64,000 nt of DNA, taken from the NCBI RefSeq assembly GCF_034344865.1, contig NZ_CP133774.1, positions 2,604,001 through 2,668,000 on the forward strand, written 5' to 3'. The position numbers and the translations under genes were made by a program. The notes under the pieces were generated by a model that had not been told where the DNA came from, made no database searches, and worked only from the letters and a program-made list of their open reading frames with translations. Numbering within the stretch: position 1 is the stretch's first letter; each line of letters starts with the position of its first letter. Shown here piece after piece: positions 57,150 to 64,000 of the stretch. The stretch is from Pseudomonas sp. 10S4 (GTDB lineage: Bacteria > Pseudomonadota > Gammaproteobacteria > Pseudomonadales > Pseudomonadaceae).

Positions 57150-58115
57150 TCACACCGCTTCCTGTTCCCGTCGATAGGCGTAGGTATCGGCGAAGCGCGA
57201 GAGCAGAAATTCGGCGCAGGTGGTGGCCGGATATTTCGCCGGGTGCAGTTCGTCCTGGCAACCGGGCAGGCATTCGATGGCGGTGTCCGGGTGTGGCTCG
57301 GCGAAGAACGGCATCGAGTAACGGTCCACCCCCAGCGGGCTGATAACCCGGTGCGGCGTCGACAGGTAACGGTCGTTGCTCCAGCGCGCCATCATGTCGC
57401 CGAGGTTGACCACGAAGGTGCCTTCGATGGGCGGCGCATCGATCCACTCACCTTTGACGTTGCGTACTTGCAGGCCGCCGGCGGCGTCCTGATAGAGCAG
57501 GGTGATGCAGCCGTAATCGGTGTGGGCGCCGGCGCCTTGCTGGTCTTCAGAACTGGCGGTGTGGCGTGGCGGGTAGTGGATCATCCGCAGCACGCTGACG
57601 GGCTCATTGAAGCGGGTATCGAAGAAGTCGCGTTCGATGTTCAGCGCCATCGTCATCGCCCGCAGCAGGGTTTGGGCGAGGGCTTGCATGTCGACGTAAT
57701 GCTGCTCCATCAGCGCTTCCCAACCCGGCATCGATGGATGGCGGTTGGGGCCGCGCAGCGGTTTTTCCGCCAGTACTTCCGGGTGATCGGCCGGAAAGTG
57801 CAGGCCCATGTCGAAGGTTTCTTTCAGGTCACTGGGTTTGCTCGGGTCCAACTGCTCGGTGGCGATGGCGCCGTAGCCGCGATGGTGTTGGGTCTGGGTG
57901 ATGTCGATCTTGAGCTTTTCGGCGGCGGGCAGGGCGAAGAAACGGTGGGCGTGGTCGAGCACGGCATCGATGCGCGCGACGCTGATCGGGTGACCTTTGA
58001 TGTAGAAAAAGCCCCAGTCGCGGCAGGCGCGGTCGATTTGCGTGGCGACGGATTGCCAGGCATGGGCGTCGTCGCTGTAGAGCGGAGCGATGTCGATGAT
58101 CGGGAGTTGATTCAT
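57150..58115 (-). CDS. 2-oxoglutarate/Fe(II)-dependent oxygenase, isopenicillin-N-synthase family
   Basis: 321 residues with an N-terminal DIOX_N part (MNQLPIIDIAPLYSDD) and the jelly-roll iron site HTDYG ... with Arg in STPHRVISP for 2OG. It oxidises a small substrate, not identifiable here. It sits 81 bp before the adenine deaminase gene on the same strand, a conserved pairing in Pseudomonas, so a purine or related nitrogen compound is a reasonable guess. Confidence 0.88.
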   Translation of the reverse strand: MNQLPIIDIAPLYSDDAHAWQSVATQIDRACRDWGFFYIKGHPISVARIDAVLDHAHRFFALPAAEKLKIDITQTQHHRGYGAIATEQLDPSKPSDLKETFDMGLHFPADHPEVLAEKPLRGPNRHPSMPGWEALMEQHYVDMQALAQTLLRAMTMALNIERDFFDTRFNEPVSVLRMIHYPPRHTASSEDQQGAGAHTDYGCITLLYQDAAGGLQVRNVKGEWIDAPPIEGTFVVNLGDMMARWSNDRYLSTPHRVISPLGVDRYSMPFFAEPHPDTAIECLPGCQDELHPAKYPATTCAEFLLSRFADTYAYRREQEAV

Positions 58116-58146
58116 GCGCAGTCCTTATAAACGCCGGAATTCCAAT

Positions 58147-58238
58147 GTGGGAGCGGGCTTGCTCGCGAAGAGGGAGGGCGTGTCAGTCGGCATTTTCGTA
58201 ACTGACGCACCGCTTTCGCGAGCAAGCCCGCTCCCACA
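58147..58238. repeat. REP doublet
   Basis: Canonical inverted pair between the oxygenase gene and the BMP-type gene. Confidence 0.92.
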
Positions 58239-58268
58239 GGGGGTGTGTTGAGGCTGAAGGATGAAGGA

Positions 58269-59350
58269 TTACTTCGGAATCTCAGCCTTCATGCCTTCAA
58301 CGTAGTAGTTCATCGACGCCAGTTCCGCATTGCTCGCTGTCGCCCCCGCCGCGATTTTCTCGACACCGGCCTGATCCTTGATCGGCCCGGTAAACGGGTG
58401 CAGCGCACCGCTCTTGATGTCGGCAATGATTTGCTCGGCTTCGGCTTTCACCGGCGCCGGCACCAGGTCGCTGATCGGCAGTTCAACCGTGCCTTCCTTC
58501 AAGCCGCCCCAGTAATCCTGGGATTTCCAGTTGTGGTCGAGCACGCTCTGGGTCGCCTGAATGTAGTGCGGGCCCCAATCGTTGACGATCGAGGTCAGCA
58601 CCGCTTTCGGCCCGAAGTGCGCCATGTCCGAAGCGTAGCCCACGGCATACACGCCATCACTTCGGCCGCCTGGATCGGCGCCGGGCTGTCGGTGTGCTGG
58701 AACACCACGTCCACGCCCTGGTCGATCAGCGCGTTGGCGGCATCGGCCTCTTTGCCCGGATCGAACCACGAGTTGACCCACACCACCTTGATCTCGGTGC
58801 CCGGGTTGTACTTGTTCAGAGCCAGTTGAATGGCGTTGATGTCGCGGATCACTTCCGGGATCGGGAACGAGGCGACGTAGCCGATCTTCTTGGTCTTGGT
58901 CATCTTCGCCGCGAGGAAACCGCCGACGTAGCGACCTTCATACGTGCGCGCCAGGTAGGTGCCGAGGTTCTTGTCCTGTTTGTAGCCGGTGGCGTGCTCG
59001 AAGGTCACCTTGGGGAATTGCTTGGCGACTTTCAGGGTCGGGTTCATGTAGCCGAAAGAGGTCGTGAAGATCAGGTCGTAGTTGTCCTTGGCCATGTTGC
59101 GGATCACCCGCTCGGCGTCGGCGCCTTCGGCGACGTTTTCCACGTAGTTGGTGGTGATCTGCGCGCCGAATTTATCGGCGAGTGCCTTGCGCCCCTGTTC
59201 ATGCTGATACGTCCAGCCGTGGTCACCGATCGGGCCGATATAGACGAAGCCGACTTTCAGCGGGTCGGTGGCACTGGCGGTCAGGCTGGCGCTCAGACCG
59301 ATAGCCGCCGCAACGGCGCACAACAGCTTCTTCAACGGACGTTTATGCAT
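58269..59350 (-). pseudogene. BMP-family ABC transporter substrate-binding protein, frameshifted
   Basis: About 360 residues in two frames. Start ATG 59350 (MHKRPLKKLLCAVAAAIGL) is preferred, with GGAG 9 bp upstream. The signal peptide ends TASA. The binding domain has VGFVYIGPIGDHGWTYQHEQ and FPIPEVIRDINAIQLAL. The frame changes at 58661-58662, where one more base gives IQAAESDGVYAVGYASD. The C-terminus reads NYYVEGMKAEIPK. BMP proteins bind nucleosides or purines for ABC uptake; no permease or ATPase gene is adjacent. One-base sequencing error is possible. Confidence 0.85.
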
Positions 59351-59440
59351 GAACTCGAACTCCATTTTGTTTTGAGGTTGGCGAGGTCAATGCAAATTGC
59401 TGACCAACAGGACAACAATCAAGCCGAAACCGTGTCGTGG

Positions 59441-59509
59441 CCATCGCGAGCAGGCTCGCTCCCACATTGGGTTGCGTTCCCCTGTGGGAGCGAGCCTGCT
59501 CGCGATGGG
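59441..59509. repeat. REP doublet, GAGCCTGCTCGCG variant
   Basis: CGCGAGCAGGCTCGCTCCCAC and GTGGGAGCGAGCCTGCTCGCG, a subtype of the REP with AGCCTGCT centre, upstream of the BMP-type gene. Confidence 0.9.
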
Positions 59510-59647
59510 GCCCTTGAGGCCGATAAAAGTGCATGGCCGAGCACAGCTGCCATCCACTGGTGCGCTAAGGTGTAACGAAACGTTAGCGCCGCCCCGCAGT
59601 CAGTAGCTCATCACCCTGTTTTCGCGCCACTGTGCAAAAGGCCCGCA

Positions 59648-60736
59648 ATGCTCACACTCCTCAAGCAAGAAAAATTTCTGCTGTTGGCCGTTCTCGCCGC
59701 CGTCGTTGCGTACCCGCTAGAGCCGTGGATGTTGCACAGCGGCCAACCCGTCGCGCTCGCCGCCGGGCTGGTGCTGATCGCGTTCATCGTCGTCGCCTCG
59801 ATGCGCGTGGCTCATCACGCCGAATTGCTCGCCGAAAAAGTCGGCGATCCTTACGGCACGATGATTCTGACCCTCGCCGCCGTGCTGGTCGAAGTGGTGA
59901 TCCTGGCGATCATGATGAGCAACGAAGCCTCGCCGACCCTGGTGCGTGACACGATTTACTCGGCGGTGATGCTCGACATCAACGGCATTCTCGGTCTCGC
60001 CGCTTTGATGGGCGGGATCAAGCATGGCGAACAGTCCTACAACGACGACTCGGCGCGCAGCTACAGCGTGATGATCCTCACTGCCATGGGGGTTTCAATG
60101 GTGGTGCCGGAGTTCATTCCTGAAGCGAATTGGAAGGTTTATTCGGCGTTCACCATCGGCGCGATGATCGTGCTCTACACCTTGTTTTTGCGCATGCAGG
60201 TCGGGCCGCACAGTTATTTTTTCAGCTACAGCTATCCGGAAAAACGCCGCAAGAAAGTCCCGGAAGACGAACCTGAGCCGGTCAACGTGGCGCTTAGCGT
60301 CAGTACGCTGGTATTTGGCGTTGTGGTGATTGGCGCCTTGGCCGAGGTGATGTCCAAGACCCTCGACCTGGGGCTGGAAGGAACGGGAGCACCGCCGGTG
60401 ATCACGGCGATCCTGGTAGCGGCGATTTCCGCTGCGCCGGAGATTTTGACCGCATTGCGCGCGGCATTGGCCAACCGCATGCAGTCGGTGGTCAACATCG
60501 CCATGGGCGCTTCGCTGTCGACGGTAATCTTGACGGTGCCGGTGATGGAAGCGATGGCGCTCTACACCGGCCAGCCATTTCATATGGCGATGACCCCGGT
60601 GCAGACGGTGATGGTTTTTCTGACGTTGCTCGTCAGTGCGATCAACCTCAACGACGGCGAAACCAATGCCATTGAAGGCATGACTCACTTCGTGTTGTTT
60701 GCGACGTTTATCATGTTGTCGTTGCTTGGCCTCTAA
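59648..60736 (+). CDS. chaA: Calcium/sodium:proton antiporter ChaA
   Basis: 362 residues, about 11 helices in two halves. It carries GDPYGTMILTLAAVLVEVVI in the first half and AAISAAPEILTALRAALANR in the second, the duplicated acidic alpha repeats of the CaCA family. It exports Na+/Ca2+ (and K+ at high pH) in exchange for protons at the inner membrane. AAGG lies 6 bp before the ATG. Complete. Confidence 0.93.
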   Translation: MLTLLKQEKFLLLAVLAAVVAYPLEPWMLHSGQPVALAAGLVLIAFIVVASMRVAHHAELLAEKVGDPYGTMILTLAAVLVEVVILAIMMSNEASPTLVRDTIYSAVMLDINGILGLAALMGGIKHGEQSYNDDSARSYSVMILTAMGVSMVVPEFIPEANWKVYSAFTIGAMIVLYTLFLRMQVGPHSYFFSYSYPEKRRKKVPEDEPEPVNVALSVSTLVFGVVVIGALAEVMSKTLDLGLEGTGAPPVITAILVAAISAAPEILTALRAALANRMQSVVNIAMGASLSTVILTVPVMEAMALYTGQPFHMAMTPVQTVMVFLTLLVSAINLNDGETNAIEGMTHFVLFATFIMLSLLGL

Positions 60737-60771
60737 GCACACCACAAAACCACGGTGGAAACCGGATCAAT

Positions 60772-60799
60772 GTGGGAGCGAGCAAGCCCGCTCCCACAT
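60772..60799. repeat. Compact REP palindrome
   Basis: GTGGGAGCGAGCAAGCCCGCTCCCAC: two half-units back to back without a spacer. It lies 35 bp after chaA and 17 bp from the convergent deaminase stop. Confidence 0.88.
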
Positions 60800-60815
60800 T
60801 TTTGATTGTGTTGTG

Positions 60816-62174
60816 TCAGGTCCCGGCAATCAACTGCCGAGCCGCCTGGCTGTGATCGGCAATCAAGCCTTTGAGATCCAGCCCTTCAACCTGCCCATCA
60901 ATCACCCGCCACTTGCCGCCAACCATCACCCGATCCGCCCGATCCGCACCACACAGCAGCAACGCCGACACCGGATCATGGCTGCCGGAAAACCGCAGCT
61001 CATCGAGTTTGAACAGCGCCAGATCCGCCTGCTTGCCCACCGCCAACTCACCGATATCGGTACGCCCCAGCAAACTCGCCGAACCCTTGGTCGCCCAGCC
61101 CAGGACCAGTTCCGGGGTGATCTTCTCGGCGCCATAACGCAGCCGCTGGATGTACAGCGCCTGACGGGTTTCGAGCATCATGTTCGACGCATCGTTAGAC
61201 GCCGAGCCGTCCACTCCCAGGCCCAGCAACGCACCCGCGGCGGTCAGGTCCAGCGTCGGACAGATGCCGGACGCCAGGCGCATATTCGAACTCGGGCAAT
61301 GGCAGATACCGGTGCCGGCCGCGCCGAGGCGGGCGATTTCGTCCGGGTTGAAATGGATGCCGTGGGCCAGCCAGGTGCGCGGGCCGAGCCAGCCGACGCT
61401 GTCCAGGTAATCCACGGTGCGCAGGCCAAAGCGTTGCAGGCAGAAGTCCTCTTCGTCGAGGGTTTCAGCCAGGTGTGTGTGCAGGCGCACATCGAGTTTG
61501 TTCGCCAGTTCGGCGCTGGCGGACATGATTTCCGGCGTCACCGAGAACGGCGAGCAGGGCGCCAGGGCGATCTGGATTTGTGCACCGTCGCCACGCTCGT
61601 GGTACTCGGTAATCAAGCGCTGACTGTCGGCGAGAATCACTTCGCCTTCCTGCACGGTTTGCTGCGGTGGCAGGCCACCGTCCTTTTCGCCGAGGCTCAT
61701 GGAACCGCGCGTCAGCATGGCGCGCATTCCCAGTTCGCGAACGCTTTCGACTTGCACGTCGATCGCGTTTTCCAGGCCTTCCGGGAACAGATAGTGGTGA
61801 TCGGCGGCGGTGGTGCAGCCGGACAGCAGCAACTCGGCCAACGCGACTTTGGTGGCCAGGGCGAGTTTTTCAGGCGTGAGGCGCGCCCAGACCGGGTACA
61901 GGGTTTTCAGCCACGGGAACAACGGCTGATTGACCACCGGCGCCCAGGCGCGGGTCAGGGTTTGATAGAAATGGTGATGGGTGTTGATCAGGCCGGGCAG
62001 AATCACATGCTCGCGGGCATCGAAGACTTGTCCACAAGGTGAGGACGGTTGCTGGCCAGCGGCGAGCACTTCGACGATCAAACCGTCTTGCAGCACCAGG
62101 CCGCCACGGGCATCGAGGCCATTGGCAGTGAAGATCGCGAGGGGATTTTTTAACCAGGTACGGGTCGCAGGCAT
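60816..62174 (-). CDS. 8-oxoguanine deaminase (amidohydrolase)
   Basis: 452 residues. It has a metal site in LINTHHHFYQTLT, then LHTHLAETLDEEDF, AHGIHFNPDE and the catalytic Asp in GVDGSASNDASNM. This is the SSNM-containing cog0402 group to which the Pseudomonas 8-oxoguanine deaminase belongs. It converts 8-oxoguanine to uric acid. With adenine deaminase and the BMP protein nearby it forms a purine-salvage/catabolic group. Complete. Confidence 0.9.
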   Translation of the reverse strand: MPATRTWLKNPLAIFTANGLDARGGLVLQDGLIVEVLAAGQQPSSPCGQVFDAREHVILPGLINTHHHFYQTLTRAWAPVVNQPLFPWLKTLYPVWARLTPEKLALATKVALAELLLSGCTTAADHHYLFPEGLENAIDVQVESVRELGMRAMLTRGSMSLGEKDGGLPPQQTVQEGEVILADSQRLITEYHERGDGAQIQIALAPCSPFSVTPEIMSASAELANKLDVRLHTHLAETLDEEDFCLQRFGLRTVDYLDSVGWLGPRTWLAHGIHFNPDEIARLGAAGTGICHCPSSNMRLASGICPTLDLTAAGALLGLGVDGSASNDASNMMLETRQALYIQRLRYGAEKITPELVLGWATKGSASLLGRTDIGELAVGKQADLALFKLDELRFSGSHDPVSALLLCGADRADRVMVGGKWRVIDGQVEGLDLKGLIADHSQAARQLIAGT

Positions 62175-62326
62175 GTTGGCCGGCTCCTCTGAAAGTTGGG
62201 TTCAGGTTAGCCAGCTCAGTGATTACCCTGTCTGCTGATCCAGGGTCGCGGTGAGGCGAGGTGCGAAGTTTCAAACAAAACGGCGTCGCGGGCAAGCCCG
62301 GCCCGACCAGACGACCCAAAACCCCT

Positions 62327-62353
62327 GTAGGAGTAGCCTGCGGCAGCTCCTAC
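62327..62353. repeat. Short snap-back repeat
   Basis: GTAGGAGtag ... CAGCTCCTAC, related to the GTAGGAGCTGCCGAAGG class at 17935-18017. It is positioned 15 bp after the SDR stop codon and may terminate it. Confidence 0.7.
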
Positions 62354-62367
62354 GGGGGAGGGCGGTG

Positions 62368-63057
62368 TTACCAGGGAATGGTCTCACCTTTGTAGTTCAC
62401 AAAATAATGGCCGCCCTTACCGGTATACGCATTCACCTGATCAACCAACCCGCGGGTGCTGGTTTCCACATCCAGGTCTGCGCCTTCGCCGCCCATGTCT
62501 GTCTTCACCCAGCCCGGATGCAGTGACAACACGGTGAGTTTCTGTTCGCCCAATTGCGTCACGAAGGTGTTGGTCATCGAGTTCAACGCGGCCTTACTGG
62601 CCTTGTACAGCGCCAGCTCCGGTGCGTCCGCCACGGTTACGCTACCCAGCCCGGAACTCATGAACGCCAACACACCGCTGCCGTCACGAATCTGCCCGAC
62701 GAAACGCTGGGCCAGGTTGATCGGTGCCACTGCGTTGGTGAAAAACAGTTGCCCGACTTCGGCCAGCGTCGCGCCGCCACCAGGCGTCTGAACTTCCGGG
62801 CCCTTGACGCCGGCATTCACAAACAACAGGTCAAACACTTCACCCTTGAGCTGTTGGCTCAGGGCGATGACGGCTTGCTGATCATCCATGTCGAGTTTTT
62901 CAATCCGCACCTTGCCCAGCGCTTGCAACGCATCGGCCTTCTGCGGGTTGCGCACGGTAGCGGTGACTTGCCAGCCGTCGGCCAGCAAGGTTTTCACCAA
63001 CCCGAGGCCCAAGCCCCGAGAAGCGCCGATGATGAGTGCGGTTTTTGCCGTGGACAT
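62368..63057 (-). CDS. Short-chain dehydrogenase/reductase
   Basis: 229 residues. The cofactor motif is GASRGLGLGLVKTL, the Tyr-Lys pair ALYKASKAALNSM, and FVNAGV stands for NAG. The second residue of the usual YxxxK is kept. The substrate is unknown. It is co-directional with a MerR-type gene 25 bp upstream, probably its regulator. Confidence 0.9.
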   Translation of the reverse strand: MSTAKTALIIGASRGLGLGLVKTLLADGWQVTATVRNPQKADALQALGKVRIEKLDMDDQQAVIALSQQLKGEVFDLLFVNAGVKGPEVQTPGGGATLAEVGQLFFTNAVAPINLAQRFVGQIRDGSGVLAFMSSGLGSVTVADAPELALYKASKAALNSMTNTFVTQLGEQKLTVLSLHPGWVKTDMGGEGADLDVETSTRGLVDQVNAYTGKGGHYFVNYKGETIPW

Positions 63058-63082
63058 GAGTGGTTTCCTTGATAAATGAGGA

Positions 63083-63433
63083 TCACGGATTCAGTGGACA
63101 ACGCTGGCCGAGCCGTTGCTGCAACTCGTTGCGCAGCGCGCCGAGTTCGGCCATCCGGGTTTCGATCAACTTGAGCTTGTCTTGCAGCAGTTGCGTGACG
63201 GCGCTGTCCGGGTCGGGCGACTGCCATAACGCGGCGACGCTGTTGCCGATCTCGCCGAGGGTAAACCCCAGCCGTTGAGCGGTTTTGATGTACAGCACCA
63301 GTTGCACCATGTCCGCCGGGTAGTCGCGATAACCGTTGGCGCTGCGTTGCGCGGCGATCAACCCGCGCTGCTCGTAGAAGCGCAGCGTGTCGCGGCTGAC
63401 GGCGCTGGCCTGGGCTAATTCACCGATGCGCAT
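63083..63433 (-). CDS. MerR-family transcriptional regulator
   Basis: 116 residues: winged HTH MRIGELAQASAVSRDTLRFYE, effector helix LGFTLGEIGNSVAAL and a short C-terminus with a single Cys (QRCPLNP). Lacking the CueR-type cysteine pair, it is more like the aldehyde/redox-responsive MerR group. It heads the two-gene unit with the SDR. Confidence 0.9.
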   Translation of the reverse strand: MRIGELAQASAVSRDTLRFYEQRGLIAAQRSANGYRDYPADMVQLVLYIKTAQRLGFTLGEIGNSVAALWQSPDPDSAVTQLLQDKLKLIETRMAELGALRNELQQRLGQRCPLNP

Positions 63434-63515
63434 CTTGACGTCTCAAAGGGGCTTGACCCTGGAGCATACTCCAGGCTTTAGCCTTGTTGCTCCCTGAATT
63501 TATGGAGCAACGCCG

Positions 63516-63947
63516 ATGTGGACTTCAACGCAATATCGCCGACTGGTGCGCGGCAGTGCCTGGTATGACTTGATCGTGACGGCGGCGTTTGCCACGCCTT
63601 GGAGTTTTGCCGCGTTGCATGGGGTGTTGTCGAGTGTGAGCCAGGCGTTGAATCTGCCGGGTGAGTTGCCGGCGTTTGAGCCGATGCACATGCTTATGGC
63701 TAATTTGTTAGGGTCGATTGTGTGTGTTTGGGCGGTGTTGCGGATTCGTGATCCGCAGCAGGTTTATGGGCGGTATGACGCGGTGGGGCGGTTTTTGTTT
63801 GCGGCTTGGCAGGCTTATGCCCTGGCCCATGGCGCCAGTTCGCTGTTGGTAATTTTCTTGTTCTTTGAAGTGGTGTGGGGCGTGGTTCAGGTGTTGCCGG
63901 TTCGGGCGCTTTCGCGAGCAAGCCCGCTCCCACAGGGAACTGTGTAA
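63516..63947 (+). CDS. Small membrane protein, C-terminus running into a REP
   Basis: 143 residues with four predicted helices (YDLIVTAAFATPWSFAALHG, MLMANLLGSIVCVWAVL, FLFAAWQAYALAHG, LLVIFLFFEVVWGVVQVL). No catalytic motif. The last 15 or so residues (ALSRASPLPQGTV) are encoded by the left unit of a REP, so the gene may have lost its original stop when the repeat arrived. Divergent from the MerR gene. Function unknown. Confidence 0.72.
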   Translation: MWTSTQYRRLVRGSAWYDLIVTAAFATPWSFAALHGVLSSVSQALNLPGELPAFEPMHMLMANLLGSIVCVWAVLRIRDPQQVYGRYDAVGRFLFAAWQAYALAHGASSLLVIFLFFEVVWGVVQVLPVRALSRASPLPQGTV

Positions 63948-63984
63948 ACCCGATCCAATGTGGGAGCGGGCTTGCTCGCGAAGA
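63908..63984. repeat. REP doublet overlapping a coding end
   Basis: GCTTTCGCGAGCAAGCCCGC on the left and GTGGGAGCGGGCTTGCTCGCG on the right. The left unit overlaps the 3' end of the membrane-protein gene. Confidence 0.9.
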
Positions 63985-64000
63985 GGCCCGCCCGGCCGCC

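Overview
The window looks like a chromosomal segment of a fluorescent-group Pseudomonas. The evidence is the GC-rich codon use, eleven copies of the REP-type palindrome built on GTGGGAGCGGGCTTGCTCGC, and gene families typical of that genus (Tad pilus, CueR/CopA/CopZ copper module, RIO1-type kinase, 8-oxoguanine and adenine deaminases next to a 2OG-Fe oxygenase).

Layout. 1-5.4 kb: part of a Tad (Flp pilus) locus, with cpaF, cpaE, cpaC and cpaB leftward and two Flp prepilins plus a stand-alone receiver protein rightward. 5.6-12.3 kb: a MaoC hydratase, a ketoacyl reductase and a thiolase (fatty-acyl metabolism), an AraC regulator and a chemoreceptor. 12.8-23 kb: RIO1-type kinase, MFS exporter, a copper-efflux module (cueR-copA leftward, copZ rightward, two CueR boxes), a Bcr/CflA exporter, an MDR oxidoreductase, an ABM monooxygenase and a LysR regulator. 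53.8-64 kb: ArsR-type regulator, MFS transporter, a purine-salvage group (adenine deaminase, oxygenase, BMP-type binding protein, 8-oxoguanine deaminase), ChaA antiporter, SDR with MerR regulator, and a membrane protein.

Between about 23.25 and 53.77 kb lies a mosaic island of roughly 30.5 kb. Its right end carries four translationally coupled genes: three tyrosine recombinases and a small HTH/coiled-coil protein. This is the ginABCD arrangement that defines GInt islands. The left end is AT-rich, as reported for GInt 3' ends. An 11-bp direct repeat, ACATCTGGTGC, flanks the element, and the right copy lies in the 5' coding part of the ArsR-type gene, so the island appears to have split that gene. 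Cargo, left to right: an XRE regulator with a clear operator and a divergent unknown gene; a decayed amino-acid racemase; a 313-aa membrane-anchored protein; an IS200-type relic; a broken PHP-ATPase (TrlF/Ppl-like) with a small partner; a YopT-type C58 protease; an orphan T6SS cargo module (Hcp, VgrG, DUF4123 adaptor, Rhs with LHH nuclease tip, SMI1/KNR4 immunity); a PD-(D/E)XK-like protein with an unknown 352-aa neighbour; a 3' tRNA-Arg(CCT) fragment; a PIN protein; a serine recombinase; and several unknown small genes.

Two patterns cut across the annotation. The island has its own family of TGGCCGATT-type hairpins and no REPs, while the flanks have REPs and none of these hairpins. Single-base frameshifts, mostly in homopolymer runs, hit about a dozen genes of every class. 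Sequencing error is therefore a serious alternative to pseudogenisation, although the density is much higher in island genes.
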